Source: Symbiodinium natans (Eukaryota; Sar; Dinophyceae; Suessiales; Symbiodiniaceae). Taken from it: DNA of 64,000 nt. Where the stretch lies: contig CAJNDS010000058.1 in NCBI GenBank assembly GCA_905221605.1, positions 534,492-598,491 on the forward strand, given 5' to 3'. Position numbers and translations under genes: made by a program. How positions within the stretch are numbered: the stretch's first letter is position 1; each line of letters opens with the position of its first letter. Of the stretch, positions 1-10,610 are shown one piece after another. The notes under the pieces are model-generated. The model was not told the DNA's origin. It saw only the letters and a list, made by a program, of their open reading frames with translations, and did not search any database.

Positions 1-250
1 AACCCCCAAACCCTAACCCCTCCTTCTGTTCATAAAGCCTCCAAACCCTAAACCCTAAACCCTAAACCCCAAAACCCCAAAACCCCAAAACCCCAAACCC
101 TAACCCCCCAAACCCTGAACCCTAAACCCTAAACCCCCAACACCCCCAAACCCCAAAATCCCAAAACCCATAAAACCCCAAACCCTAACCCCCTAAACCC
201 TAAACCCTAAACCCTGAACCCTAAACCCTAAACCCCCAAAACCCCCAAAC
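1..250. repeat. Degenerate CCCTAAA / CCCCAAA tract
   Basis: Telomere-type units (complement of TTTAGGG) with frequent CCCCAAA variants. It runs into the donor side of exon 251-323 on the minus strand. Confidence 0.85.
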
Positions 251-323
251 TCTTCCGGCAAGGTGCGGAGTTGGCCCACTCGTCGTTGGCGCACCGGGGG
301 TCTTCCTTCCACCACATGTAGGC
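251..323 (-). CDS. Candidate exon
   Basis: Acceptor GGGAG|GCC, donor GTTTGG. Reads AYMWWKEDPRCAND, then EWANSAPCRKS; aromatic and Cys-rich. The last exon visible at this end; function unknown. Confidence 0.55.
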
Positions 324-330
324 CTCCCTT

Positions 331-731
331 GGCGGGGGGGGGGGGGGGGGGGAAAAGGGGGGGGAAGGGGGGAGGGGGGGGTGGAGGGGGGGCGGCGGTG
401 GTGGGGGGGTGAAGGGGGGGGGGGAGGGTGGGGGGGGAGGGTGGGGGGGGGGGGGGGAGGTGGGGTGGGTGGGGGATTGGGTGGAAGGGGGGGGGGAGGG
501 GGGAGGGAGTTTCAGAGAGGCTGAAGGGCCAGGGTTTTGGAGCTTTGGTGTTTTGGAGTTTTGGGGTTTTGGGGCTTTGGGGCTTTGGAGTTTTGGGGCT
601 TTGGGGCTTTGGGGTTTTGGAGTTTTGGGGTTTTGGAGTTTTGGAGCTTTGGGGTTTTGGGGTTTTTGGGTTTTGGGATTTGGGGGTTTTGGGGTTTTGG
701 GGTTTCGGATGATTAGGGTTTAGGGTTTGGT
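331..731. repeat. G-run followed by TTTTGGGG-type repeat
   Basis: About 180 bp of G with A/T breaks, then GGTTTTGGGGCTTTGG-type units ending in TTTAGGG. On the minus strand the C-run precedes the acceptor of exon 251-323, so it may act as its pyrimidine tract. Confidence 0.7.
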
Positions 732-1040
732 GGGCAAGAGAGGGGCTGAAGGTCCAGGATTTTAGGGCCCTGAGAGTCGCCCTGCTATTACTCTTGTCAC
801 TGCCAGGGTTTAGGGTTTAGGGTTTAGGGTTTAGGGTTTAGGGTTGAGGGTTTAGGGTTGAGGGTTTAGGGTTTAGGGTTTAGGGGCCCAAAACCCTGAA
901 CCCGAAAACCTCAACCTTAGTTCCCCCTATCTTTCTCGCTCCCATAGCCCTGTGCTCTGGCTTAGTCTGGAAGCCTGTTGGGGGGTTCGAGCTCCTAGCC
1001 CATCCTTGCTTCTAAGGTTTAGGGGTTGGGGTTTAGGGTT

Positions 1041-1135
1041 ACATGGCCACTTGGTATGGGCCCTTAGAAGGGCCCCTTTGAGGGCCCATACATCAGAACC
1101 CGTTAGGGACCATATGAAGGGCCCATGAAACTACC
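1041..1135. repeat. Dispersed element F1
   Basis: Shares TATGGGCCCTT, CATCAGAACCC and AAGGGCCCNNGAAACTACC with F2 at 54.8 kb. GGGCCC-rich and partly palindromic. Confidence 0.5.
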
Positions 1136-1397
1136 CTAAACCAAAACCCTAAACCCCAAACCCTAAACCCCAAACCTCAACCCCCAAACCATCCTAAACC
1201 CTAGCTGCAATGTTAAGGGACCATGAAAAGCCCACACTTGCTGCAGCCGGCTGACCAGTAGGGTGGCGGACCCTTTCTGGCTCCCTGGAGCAAGGGCCGA
1301 AGGTTTAGGGTTTAGGGTTTAGGGTTTAGGGTTTAGGGGTTAGGGTTTGGGGTTTAGGGTTTAGGGTTTAGGTTTAGGGTTTCGGGTGTGGAGAAAC

Positions 1398-1445
1398 TCT
1401 GCAGAGGTTCCGGAGTTGTTGGGGGGTGGGGACGTCTGCAGCCAT
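1398..1445 (-). CDS. Candidate exon or gene start
   Basis: Opens with ATG: MAADVPTPQQLRNLCR, then donor GTTTCT. Could be a first exon; without an upstream AG this is more likely than an internal one. Confidence 0.4.
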
Positions 1446-1500
1446 GAAAACCCTAATTAAACTCTGACTCCGAAACCCTAAACCCTAAACCCCCAATCCG

Positions 1501-1545
1501 CAGCAGGTCAGCAACCAGTCGTGCCACGTTGGAGAAAACTCTTGC
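1501..1545 (-). CDS. Candidate exon
   Basis: Acceptor GTGCAG|GCA; reads ARVFSNVARLVADLL. Donor unclear (GATTGG). Confidence 0.45.
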
Positions 1546-1728
1546 CTGCACCCAAGCCTTAAAGACCCCAAACATGTGGCGCGGGTAGTGTTGTTAGCAG
1601 CCCCAGTCCCTCCCTAAACCCCAAAACTGGAAAAAAAAGAACTAAGTCTAAACTCCAAACCCTAGCCTATAAACCTTAAACCCGAAACCCCAAACCCCAA
1701 ACCCCAAACCCTAAACCCTAAACCAAAC

Positions 1729-1768
1729 CCTCAGAGGCACCAAGGAAGCAGACTGTGTCGACTCATAC
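1729..1768 (-). CDS. Candidate exon
   Basis: Acceptor GCTCAG|G, donor GTTTGG from telomere-like repeat; reads YESTQSASLVPLR. Confidence 0.35.
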
Positions 1769-1907
1769 CTGAGCAAACCCTAAACCGTAAACCCTAAACC
1801 CCAAACGCAAAACCCTAAACCCCTCAAAAACCTAAATCCCCCTAAGCCCAATCTCCTCCCCGGACAAAAAAAACCTAAAACAAATCCTAGCCTGAAACCC
1901 GAAACTT

Positions 1908-2003
1908 GGGATGTTCCCCCTTATACCAAAACAGTCCTTCCTAGGCGTTAGAGTAGGGGGTACTCTAATCCCTACTAACAGTTAGGAACAGGGGGAACAT
2001 CCC
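1908..2003. mobile_element. Inverted-repeat element B1
   Basis: A 96-bp element with a perfect 13-bp inverted end (GGGATGTTCCCCC / GGGGGAACATCCC) and an inner GGGGTACTCTAATCCC block. Three family B copies are present; no exon junction was resolved here. Confidence 0.6.
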
Positions 2004-3023
2004 GAACACGAAACGCTTACACCCCCTAAGATCCTAAACCCGAAGCCCTTGAAGCCGAGAGCCCAAAAACCAGGACCTCCTCAACCCTCCAACCCTAAAC
2101 CCTCCAACCCTTAAAGCCTAACCCGACCCTCCCCCCCCCCCCCCCCCCCAAAAAAAAAAAAAAAAAAAAGTTTAACAAAAAACTTCTGAACACCCCACCA
2201 AAAAACACAATACAAGAAAACAACAAGAATAAACAACGAGGCCCTGAACTCTATACAGCCCTAAGCCCCTCCATACAAAGCCTAAGGCCAAAAAACCCTA
2301 AACCCCAAGTCCCTAAACCCTAAACCCTAAAACCTAAACCCTAAACCCTGAGCCCTAAAACCCTAAACCCTAAACCCTAAACCCTATCCCCATAACGCCC
2401 AAGAAACCCTGAGCCCCAAAACCCGCCGAGGATCCTCCGACTCGCTGAAGCTTCCTGCAATTGTCAAGAGCTGCGGTTGAGAGTTTAGGGTTTAGTGTTT
2501 AGGGTTCAGGGTTTAGGGTTCAGGGTTTAGGGTTTAGGGTTTAGGGTTTGGGGTTTAGGGTTTAGGATTTAGGGTTCTGGGTTTAGGGTTTAAGGTTTCA
2601 GCTCTTCTGGGTTTTGTGTAAGGGTCGAGGGTATGGGGAGTTTCGGGATTAGGGCTTAGGGTTGAGTGTTTAGGGTTGAGTGCTTAGGGAGTTTAGGGAG
2701 CTTAGGGTTTGGGCTTGAGGGTTCTTAAGCTTTGAGGGATTCAGTTCCGAGCCGTGCTTGCGACTTCTTTGTGGTTTAGGGTTTAGGGTTTAGGGTTTAG
2801 GGTTTAGGGTTTAGGGTTTCGGGTTTAGGGTTATGGAGTTCGGCACCTCAATCTCCCCCTGTATCAGCCAGAAAGGGAATCGATAGCTGGATGCGCGATT
2901 GGGACTCTCCCGCAAACAGCATGGAGCTGGACGTCCCTGATATCGGAGTGCTTGGCTTAGGGTCAGGGTTTTAGGGCTTTAGGGTTCTAGGGTTTAGGGT
3001 TTAGGGTTAGTAGTTCCCAAAAC

Positions 3024-3132
3024 GCATTCTGCTATATACGACCTTTGCGCGAACGCTAAGTTGAACCGCCGTCGCGAGAGACATCGCCACTGGGGAGCCG
3101 GAGGGGACGCCGCGAACTGGCAGTTGAAAGCC
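3024..3132 (-). CDS. Candidate exon, two frames open
   Basis: Acceptor TGGAAG|GGC, donor GTTTTG. Two frames are open across 109 nt (VPSGSPVAMSLATAVQL, or QWRCLSRRRFNLAFAQR). Either can be joined in phase to the neighbours at 3458 and 2938, so the frame is unsettled. Confidence 0.4.
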
Positions 3133-3457
3133 CTTCCACGTAACGTTAACAGGTTTATAGGGTTTAGGGTTCAGGGTTTCGGGTTTATGTGCGCATGCAG
3201 ATAGGCTCAGATAGGGAGTCCAAAACCCAGATATTCCCTTCTAGGAGCTTAGAGGTTTACAAGCTTCGGGTCTTAAGGATTGGGCTGACTTGCAGCTTGC
3301 GTTTGGGCGGGGGGGGGGGGAAGGTGGGAAGGTAGCTTAAGGTTCTTGGCTTTTGGAGGGGAGGTTTAGGGGTTGGGGCACTTTTCCTGAATAAGGAAAC
3401 CCAAAAAGTTTACAGTGCAACTATTGGCTAGGCAAGTCATAGGCTGACGGGTGAAAC

Positions 3458-3610
3458 TGACACGCGGCCAGTTCGCTCGAAATTGCCATTGAATTGCGCG
3501 TGCTCCTAGACCCTAAACTCCTTCCGAAATTTCTGTAACAGACAGATTCTCTTCAGCAAGGACGAAGGGAATCCTACCTGAGACACGAATGACTTCGCAC
3601 AACAAAGCAC
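3458..3610 (-). CDS. Two candidate exons (3578-3610 and 3458-3505)
   Basis: First: AG|GTG..CAG|GTAGGA, 33 nt (VLCCAKSFVSQ). Second: CTAG|GAG..GTTTCA, 48 nt (EHAQFNGNFERTGRVS). Both junctions fit phase 0, but another frame is open too. Confidence 0.4.
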
Positions 3611-4538
3611 CTAAATACCCGTCACACACCGCACAAATTCTAGACCCGAGAGTAACCTAGGAACACAAAAGGGTGCGCTTTTTGGATTAAGTGGGCTTAG
3701 AACGGAGCATAAACCCTAAGCCCTAAGCCCTAAGCCCTAAGCCCTAAGCCCTAAACCCTAAACCCTAAACCCCAAACCCCAAACCCCAAACCCCCCAAAA
3801 AAGGAATAACGGCCGACTCTGGGTCCCAGACTTCGAGTTCCTGAAGCCCCCTAGGCCCTAGGCCTCAAAGCCCTCTAAACCCTCAACCTTAAATCCTAAA
3901 CCCTAAACCCTAAACCCTAAACCCTAAACCCTAAACCCTAAACCCTAAACCCTAAACCCTAAACCCTTTGGGGTTGAAAGTGAGGAGGGCCTATGAACTG
4001 CAGGCCCAGAGGTAACAGGAAGGACATGAGGATGGCACCTGGACAGGGTTTGCAGGAGTCTGGGTTTTAGGGTTTAGGGTTTAGGGTTTAGGGTTTAGGG
4101 TTTAGGGTTTAGGGTTTAGGGTTTAGGGTTTAGGATTAAAATGTAGGGTTTTCGGGATTCAGGGGTGCTAAGTATCCGTAGGGTTTTGGGGCTGTTGGGG
4201 GAGGAGGCTTCGGGGGCTTGCCTAGGAAGCTGCAACAAACCCTTGAAATCATCCCGGCCCCCCTTTCCCCGTAATAGTGAAGATATACTATTGGGCATGG
4301 GAGTATTTAAAATCAAAGAGGGTAGGGGAGGGGTTTAATCTTAGGGGGGAAGGGACTAACCATGAATCTAAGGAGGGTTCAGGGCTCAGAGCTCTGAGTT
4401 CAGGGATTACCTAAACCCTAAACCTCAAACCTGAGTTCAGGGAATACCTAAACCCTAAACCTCAAACCCCAAACCCCAAATCCCCAAACCCTAAACCCTA
4501 AACCCTAAACCCCAAACCCCAAACCCTAAACCCTAAAC

Positions 4539-4617
4539 CGGCTTGGGGCTTGCAATTTTGCCCAAGGGGCAAGGCAGGCTTCCTATCTCCTGCCAAGTCT
4601 TCTGGATGTAGTAAGGC
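4539..4617 (-). CDS. Candidate exon with telomeric donor
   Basis: Acceptor GCCGAG|GCC; reads ALLHPEDLAGDRKP, then ALPLGQNCK. The donor is GTTTAGGG, the first unit of the following tract. Confidence 0.55.
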
Positions 4618-4807
4618 CTCGGCAAGGGTTGACAGTTTAGGTCTTGGGTTACGCAGCCCTCAACCCTCAACCCTAAACCCTCAACCCTAAACCCTAAACC
4701 CTAATAACCCGAAACCCTAAACCCTGAACCGAAACCCAGACTCTGGCTCTGGTTGCGGTTCAGGGAATTAGGTTCAGGGTTAGGGTATCATGTAGGGGTT
4801 TAGGGTT

Positions 4808-5118
4808 TAATGTTGGACCCTCTTTACTGTGTAGGGCCCCCCCCCCCCCCCCCCCCCCCCTGAACAGTCGAGGCGTGGATGGGAGCCTGATTACACGGCC
4901 CCGGGGGCTTATATGATTTCAATAGGGAGGAGTTTAGATAGGTTTAAAAGGGGCAGCGATGCCCGGTTATCTTTTTTAAAGGCGCGCCACGTGGAATTTT
5001 CTTACGGCGCCCGGACGGTTTGACTTTAAAGAGGACCCCGCAAACAATCAGGGGGTCCTGAATAATTCGGCCAAATTGACTTTAAAGAGGAGGCCCTACT
5101 AAAGAGGGTCCAACATTA
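4808..5118. mobile_element. 311-bp element with 30-bp terminal inverted repeats
   Basis: Left end TAATGTTGGACCCTCTTTAC and right end GTAAAGAGGGTCCAACATTA pair over about 30 bp with a few changes. Inside are a C-run of about 24 and two GACTTTAAAGAGGA units. It sits directly between TTTAGGG repeats, in the intron after exon 5197-5370. Confidence 0.6.
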
Positions 5119-5196
5119 GGGTTTAGTGGTTTAGGGTTTAGGGTTCAAGGGTGGTGTAGGGGGCTTAGGGTGTCTGTGCAGGGTTCCAAACCTTAC

Positions 5197-5370
5197 AGTA
5201 GGGCTGGAGGACTCTTCTGCGCCGCGATTCGCTGGTCAATCGCCTGATTCAACAGGTCTTCAGGGGATGAGGCCAGTAACTTTTGCAACGCTTTGTTCTT
5301 GGACTTTGCATCTGAGGCTTGCTTGTCGCGCTTCTTGTGGATAGCAAGTGCAGCAGATTGGACATCAAGA
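5197..5370 (-). CDS. Candidate exon, charged helix
   Basis: 174 nt (58 codons), donor GTAAGG. Reads LDVQSAALAIHKKRDKQASD, then SSPEDLLNQAIDQRIAAQK; strongly helical and charged. The acceptor AG is not followed by G. Confidence 0.6.
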
Positions 5371-5933
5371 CTACCCCAACCCCAAACCCTAAACCCCAAA
5401 CCCCAAACCCCAAACCCCAAACCCCAAACCCCAAACCTGAAACCCCAAACCCCAAACCCTCAACCCTCAACCCCAAACCCTGAACGCCAAACCCTAAACC
5501 CCAAATCACAAAAACCCAAAACCCAAACCCTAAACCCCGTAACCCCAAACTCTAAACCCCTAAAACCCTAAACCCTAAACCCCAAGACCCCAACCCTAAA
5601 GCCCTAAAACCCCAAACCCAAAACCCTCAACCCTAAAACCTTGAAACCCTAAACCCCTAAACCCAAAACCCTAAAGCCTAAACCCCAAACCCTAAACCCT
5701 ATAAAAACCCTATAAGCCCTAGAAAAACCTGATAAACCCTATAGGAACCTTATAAACCCTTTCAAAACCTTATAAACCCTATTAAAAAGAAAAAAACCTT
5801 ATAAACCCTACAAAAAGCAAAAACACCTTATAAACCCCAATTAAAAAAAAACCTTATAAACCCTATCAAAAAGAAAAAAACCTTAGAACCCCTGTAAAAA
5901 AAAAAAAAACCTTATAAACCCTCAATAGGAAAC

Positions 5934-5983
5934 CGCGTGCCGACTCCGAGAGGCGTGTCCGCCTCGTCCTTGAACTGCCGCTC
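5934..5983 (-). CDS. Candidate exon
   Basis: Acceptor CAAG|GAG, donor GTTTCC; reads ERQFKDEADTPLGVGT. Clear coding composition. Confidence 0.6.
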
Positions 5984-5984
5984 C

Positions 5985-6650
5985 TTGGGGTTTGGGGTTT
6001 GAGGGTTTTGGGGGTTTGGGGTTTAGGGTTTGGGGGTTTGGGGTTTAGGGTTTAGGGTTTAGGGTTTGGGGTTTAGGGTTTAGGGTTTGGGGTTTGGGGT
6101 TTGGAGTTTGGGGGTTTGGGGGTTTGGGGGTTTAGGGTTTAGGGTTTAGGGTTTGGGGTTTCAGGTTTGGTTTCAGGTTTGGGGGTTTGGGGGTTTGGGG
6201 TTTGGGGTTTTTGGGGGTTTAGGGTTTAGGGTTTGGGGTTTGGGGGGTTTGGGGGTTTGAGGTTTGGGGTTTCAGGTTTGGGGTTTCAGGTTTGGGGTTT
6301 AGGGTTTAGGGTTTGGGGTTTAGGGTTTAGGGTTTGGGGTTTGGGGTTTAGGGTTTAGGGTTTGAGGGTTTGGGGGTTTGGGGTTTGGGGTTTGGGGTTT
6401 AGGGTTTAGGGTTTGGGGTTTAGGGTTTGGGGTTTGGGTTTTGGGTTTGGGGTTTGGGGTTTAGGGTTTGGGGTTTGGGGTTTGGGGTTTAGGGTTTGGG
6501 GTGTTTGTTTTGGGGTTTAGGAATTAGGGTTTTGGGTTTCAGGTTTGGGGTTTTGGGTTTGGGGTTTTCGGTTTGGGGTTCGGGTTTAGGGTTTGTGGTT
6601 TAGGGTTTCAGGTTTGGGGTTTGGGGTTTAGGGTTTTGGGTTTAGGGTTA
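5985..6650 (+). repeat. Long mixed TTTAGGG / TTTGGGG tract
   Basis: About 665 bp of interleaved TTTAGGG, TTTGGGG and TTTCAGG units, the longest such block. No coding segment inside. Confidence 0.85.
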
Positions 6651-6681
6651 TAGACCTTAGTTGAAGGCTTTTGGGGTCTTG

Positions 6682-6775
6682 TAGGGCGTAGTTCTTTTGC
6701 CACACTGTCTTTGAAGATTAAGCCCCATGTCCAAAAAACACAATGCAGAGGGAATGCGCAACATTAAGCCGCCAC
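6682..6775 (-). CDS. Candidate exon
   Basis: Acceptor ACCAG|GT; reads GGLMLRIPSALCFLDMG, then LNLQRQCGKRTTPYK; donor uncertain (GC). Confidence 0.4.
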
Positions 6776-6937
6776 CTGGTCGTTTAGGGGTTCGGGGTTT
6801 AGGATCGGCACACCTAGATGCCAAACCCTACGCCCTGAACCCTCAATCCTGAACCCTAAACCCTAAACCCTAAACCCCAAACCCTAAACCCCAAACCCTA
6901 AACCCTAAACCCTAAACCCTAAGCCTCTGAGCTAAGG

Positions 6938-7256
6938 TTGAGGGCTTTGGGCTTTCAGGCATCCTTTGGCAATTGGGATTGTTGGGTTCGATATTTCAGC
7001 TTTCCACTCCAGCATCCCGAAGAATTATCAATACATTCCTTTATGGGATGCACTGGAAACGACAGCAGAATTCACACTCTTATTGAAGAGGCTTCTATGT
7101 CAGGTGTGCGAGGCGTGGGCGGCGGGGTCAGAGTCACGGGGACACAGTGTAAGGGCCGTGCACCTATACCCAAAACCCTCTCAACTTCAACAGGAGACGG
7201 CCCTGTGCGCTGTTTGGTCTTGCCTATCAGACATGCTTGGCAACCCTAAACCCTAG
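6938..7256. CDS. Open segment between two tracts, strand uncertain
   Basis: A 96-codon plus-strand frame (IPKNYQYIPLWDALETTAEF) begins after CTTTCAG|G and has a GTAAGG donor at 7149. The minus strand offers only a shorter proline-rich frame (PPPTPRTPDIEASSIR). Neighbours are on minus, so the strand is open. Confidence 0.35.
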
Positions 7257-7409
7257 ACCCTAGACCCTAGACCCTAAACCCTAAACCCTAAACTCTGAAG
7301 ATCTTAACCATTCAGCCAGCAGCCTGGATCATCTCGCGTCTCAGAGAAGAGTCGGCCCATTCAAGCCGAAGATATCAAAGCAAGAAACTTGATATATAAT
7401 GCATTTAGG

Positions 7410-7505
7410 AGTACATATATATATATATGTATATATATGTATATATATATACACATATATATATATGCATACACACAAATGTATATGTGTATATATATAT
7501 ATATA
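7410..7505. repeat. AT-type microsatellite
   Basis: (AT)n with GTAT and ACAC interruptions, flanked by a possible minus-strand coding bit (about 7520-7610). Confidence 0.9.
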
Positions 7506-8102
7506 ATAACTTTGTTTGTTTTCGTGGGAGAGCAAGAAAAAGTTGAGATGGGCGTCGCACACGATCGAGCCGAAGTCACTGAGGACCAGGTAGATGAAGA
7601 CCTCCCAGATCCCGTGCTACTGGGTGGCCCTAAACCCTAAACCCTAAACCCTAAACTCTAAACCCTCAACCCTCCCTGTTTCCTAAACCCTAAACCCATT
7701 AGCCTAGGAGCAAAAGGGTGTCCCCTGCTTTGCTGAATTGGGAGGAACCCGAACCTTGAAAAAAACGGCTTCAGGGCCCTTGGCTTCGAAGGGGGGGGCG
7801 GAGTTAGGGTTAAGGGTTTAGGGTTTAGGGTTAAGGGTTAAGGGTTAAGGGTTAAGGGTTTAGGGTTTGGGGGTTTAGGGTTAAGGGTTTCGGGGTTTAG
7901 GGTTTGGGGTGGACCCCAAGAACCCATAGGCCTAATCCAGCCTCCACCCCTGCACTCGAGGCCCTGAGAGTTTTGCGCCCTGAGCCCTAACCCCTAGACC
8001 CAAGAGTGGCCTAACGAAGAATAAAACAGAGTTTAGGGTTTGGGGTTTAGGGTTATAGTTTATGGTTTTTTGAGTTTACGTTTTCGGGGTTCAGGGTGAC
8101 GC

Positions 8103-8300
8103 AAGAGAAACCTCGGAATAAACAGGGTGCCCGTTTGGTTTAAGGGCTTGTAAGGAAACCTACACCCGGCAAGAAGAGTCAAAATGATAATCCCTGTTGG
8201 GGCACTCTACGTATTAGGTGCTGTGTTATAATAGGGATCCAAAAAGGGACCGCAATCTTGACAACAACTCAATAAGAGCCCACTCTAGGTCCTCGACCCT
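8103..8300. repeat. Dispersed element G5 with insert
   Basis: Left part CTCGGAATAAACAGGGTGCC and right part GCCCACTCTAGGTCCTCG match family G. About 90 bp of unrelated sequence lies between. Confidence 0.4.
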
Positions 8301-8544
8301 TATGGGCTGCAACATGGCCCCAAAAACTTTGCTTAGCATGGATGTTAGAGGATGCACAAAGACCTTTAAACAAAGCCCCCCTTGAGAGTTTAGGGGGTTA
8401 GGGCTTCAGGGGATTAGGGGTTTAGGGCTTTAGGGGATTAGGGGTTTAGGGTTTAGGGCTTTAGGGTTTTGGGGGTTTAGGGGTTTAGGGCTTTAGGGGT
8501 TTAGGGTTTAGGGTCTAGGGTTTAAGGGTTTAAGGGTTTAGGCC

Positions 8545-8645
8545 GAGCAGCATATATCATGCCCTTGAACATGTCACTGTTCTCGCTCGTCTCGCTCTCG
8601 GCGTCAGAGCCCATGACGCAGGCCTCACGGCATTCGGGGATGTCT
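8545..8645 (-). CDS. Candidate exon, acidic
   Basis: Reads DIPECREACVMGSDAESE, then TSENSDMFKGMIYAAR; the donor is probably GC (GCCTAA). Among the most clearly coding segments. Confidence 0.65.
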
Positions 8646-8648
8646 GAC

Positions 8649-8800
8649 TAGGGTTTAGGGTTTAGGGTTTAGGGTTTAGGGTTTAGGGTTTAGGGTTTAG
8701 GGTTTAGGGTTTAGGGTTTAGGGTTTAGGGTTTAGGGTTTAGGGTTTGGGGTTTAGGGTTTAGGGTCTAGGGGTTAGGGTTTAGGGTTGAGGGTTTGGGG
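8649..8800 (+). repeat. TTTAGGG tract
   Basis: About 14 perfect units, then degenerate ones. It lies at the acceptor side of exon 8545-8645. Confidence 0.9.
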
Positions 8801-9035
8801 TGCAGGGGTTTCCGGATTGTGGCTAGGGTTTCGGATTTGGGGTTTACAGCTTTGCGGTTTATCGGGTTAAACAGGAAAAGCCGTAGAAAGGTACAGGGTG
8901 CAGGCTAGGTGTTGGGGCTACTCAGGGGTTTATGGCTTTAAGGCTTCAAGGATTTAGGGTTTAGGGTAGGCCACGTGCGAGTGCTTGACTGGGCCCCAAA
9001 GCCCTTCATGCCTTCACGCAGCCAAGCTCAGCAAC

Positions 9036-9095
9036 TTAAAGCCAAGCCCAGCATGACGCGCCTGCGGCAAGGTGTAGTTTGTGGCCTTGCGCACA
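9036..9095 (-). CDS. Candidate exon
   Basis: Reads ADVRKATNYTLPQARHAGLG around a CGCAAG|GCC acceptor; donor GTTGCT or GC. Confidence 0.5.
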   Translation of the reverse strand, partial: CAQGHKLHLAAGASCWAWL

Positions 9096-9645
9096 TCAGC
9101 CCTAAACCCTAACCCAATGACTCAAGAGTTGCCATGCTGAAAAATATGGCCGAGAAAACCCTAAACCACCAAACCCCTAAAACCCTAAAACCCTTAAACC
9201 CTAAACCCTAAACCCTAAACCCCTAAAGCACAAAGGAAAACAAAAGGCTACCACGGGGTCCTAGACCTGTAGGAGCCAAGTCCACAGCTACCTGCTACTT
9301 TTGGCGTTGCTGGCTAGAGAAGGTTTAGGGTTTAGGGTTTAGGGTTTAGGGTTTAGGGTTTAGGGTTTAGGGTTTAGGGTTTAGGGTTCGGAGTTGCAGG
9401 CAGGGCTTACAGGCAACGGAGTATTTGCACGGGCCTGGCCTTTGACGGAAGACCGGAAGCTTTAGTGTGTATGTTGGGTTTATCTAAGTCCAGGTTGTAT
9501 GGGCCAAGGCTGTAAACTCAAATCAAACCCTGAACCCATTGCCAAAGGACTGTTCACAGAGACACTCACCAAACACTCAAGGAACCCAATTCATACCAAC
9601 AAAAACCAAGCAAAACCTAAACCCTAAACCCTAAGCCCTAAAAAC

Positions 9646-9712
9646 GCCAAGCGGCAGTCATGTACTGCAGGTTGGAGTAGCAGTCCCAATGGGTCTTGTC
9701 CTCCATCTTGGC
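9646..9712 (-). CDS. Candidate exon
   Basis: Acceptor GTGAG|GCC; reads AKMEDKTHWDCYSNLQYMTA. Donor probably GC. Confidence 0.6.
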
Positions 9713-9721
9713 CTCACCTCA

Positions 9722-9841
9722 ACTAGACCCAGCAGTAGCCTAGGGATAAAAAGGGGGAGCCTTTTTGGTTTTAAGGGGATTGCAAGGGACCCCGACCCTT
9801 AAAAAAATTAAATACGCTCCCACTCTGATTCCTGAGACCTT
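9722..9841. repeat. Dispersed element G3
   Basis: Family G consensus: AGTAGCCTAGGGATAAAAAG, then TTTTTGGTTTTAAGGGGATT, then CCCGACCCTTAAAAAA. Other copies at 3646-3710, 7699-7790, 8103-8300 and 13650-13735. Confidence 0.5.
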
Positions 9842-9905
9842 CTTTTGCGCAACAGTCCGGGATGAAACTCGGGCTTAGGGGTTCGGGGTCTAAGCGGTGC
9901 CGCAC

Positions 9906-9959
9906 TTGACTCAGCTCCGGGCAGAAGATGCCAGCAGCCATCACGATCATCGAAATGAC
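9906..9959 (-). CDS. Candidate exon, membrane segment
   Basis: Acceptor CCTCAG|GTC, donor GTGCGG, 54 nt. Reads VISMIVMAAGIFCPELSQ; hydrophobic, probably part of a membrane helix. Confidence 0.6.
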
Positions 9960-9992
9960 CTGAGGGTTCGGGGCTACCCTAAACCCCGAAGC

Positions 9993-10226
9993 CTACTTGA
10001 ACCCTAGACTCTGGGCCCTAAGTAGCACTAACACCCAAAGCCCAAGTTTTTGCAGCCCATAAACAAAGATGCGACAATCCCTAATTGTCCAGTATCGTAT
10101 GCTAGGGGAACCGAAGGTTAACCTGCGGGATCGTGATGGCGTTCTCATAACCTCAAAAGGTTCAAGCGCGCCATGTGCAAAGCGAAGTTCCCAGCAAGTA
10201 GGCGCGAGACCTGCTACAAAAATCAA
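9993..10226 (-). CDS. Candidate exon(s) in a 77-codon frame
   Basis: The frame is open throughout. The best exon is about 10155-10211 (AG|GT..GAG|GTTATG, LAPTCWELRFAHGALEPFE). The rest ends with a hydrophobic LQKLGLWVLVLLRA. Confidence 0.45.
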   Translation of the reverse strand: MIFVAGLAPTCWELRFAHGALEPFEVMRTPSRSRRLTFGSPSIRYWTIRDCRIFVYGLQKLGLWVLVLLRAQSLGFK

Positions 10227-10271
10227 ATAATAGGACTCGGAAATCCGGCGTGGAAAGTTGGGGGAAGGGGT

Positions 10272-10378
10272 GGGTTTAGGGTTTAGGGTTTAGGGTTTAG
10301 GGTTTAGGGTTTAGGGTTTAGGGTTTAGGGTTTAGGGTTTAGGGTTTAGGGTTTAGGGTTTAGGGTTTAGGGTTTAGG
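10272..10378 (+). repeat. TTTAGGG tract
   Basis: About 15 perfect units. Confidence 0.9.
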
Positions 10379-10420
10379 GCGTCCAGGGCTTCGGGCTCTG
10401 CTTAGGATGGCCCTTAAAAC

Positions 10421-10447
10421 CCTCGCAAGAAATTCAAACATGTAGTC
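10421..10447 (-). CDS. Candidate micro-exon
   Basis: 27 nt: AG|GAC TAC ATG..AGG|GTTTTA, DYMFEFLAR. The upstream AG is also usable, giving VEEDYMFEFLAR. A further possible exon is at about 10476-10516 (ALGIFRMFSSR). Confidence 0.5.
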
Positions 10448-10610
10448 CTCTTCAACGGTTTAGGGTGTGGGGTTTGCACGAGAAGAGAACATGCGAAATA
10501 TCCCGAGGGCCTACCTAGTAGGGTTTCCTAAACCCTAAACCCTAAACCCTAAACCCTAAACCCTAAACCCTAAACCCTAAACCCTGAACCCTACCAAGTA
10601 GGGTAAGAGC

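Noticed and set aside
409..723. Gly/Trp/Phe-rich frames (also at 5249-5548, 51335-51616, 56114-56302)
   Set aside because: Translations of G-runs and TTTGGGG / TTTAGGG repeat; no protein meaning.
7520..7610. LSDFGS stretch resembling a protein-kinase DFG motif on minus
   Set aside because: About 30 codons only, no other kinase motif, and a competing plus-strand frame.
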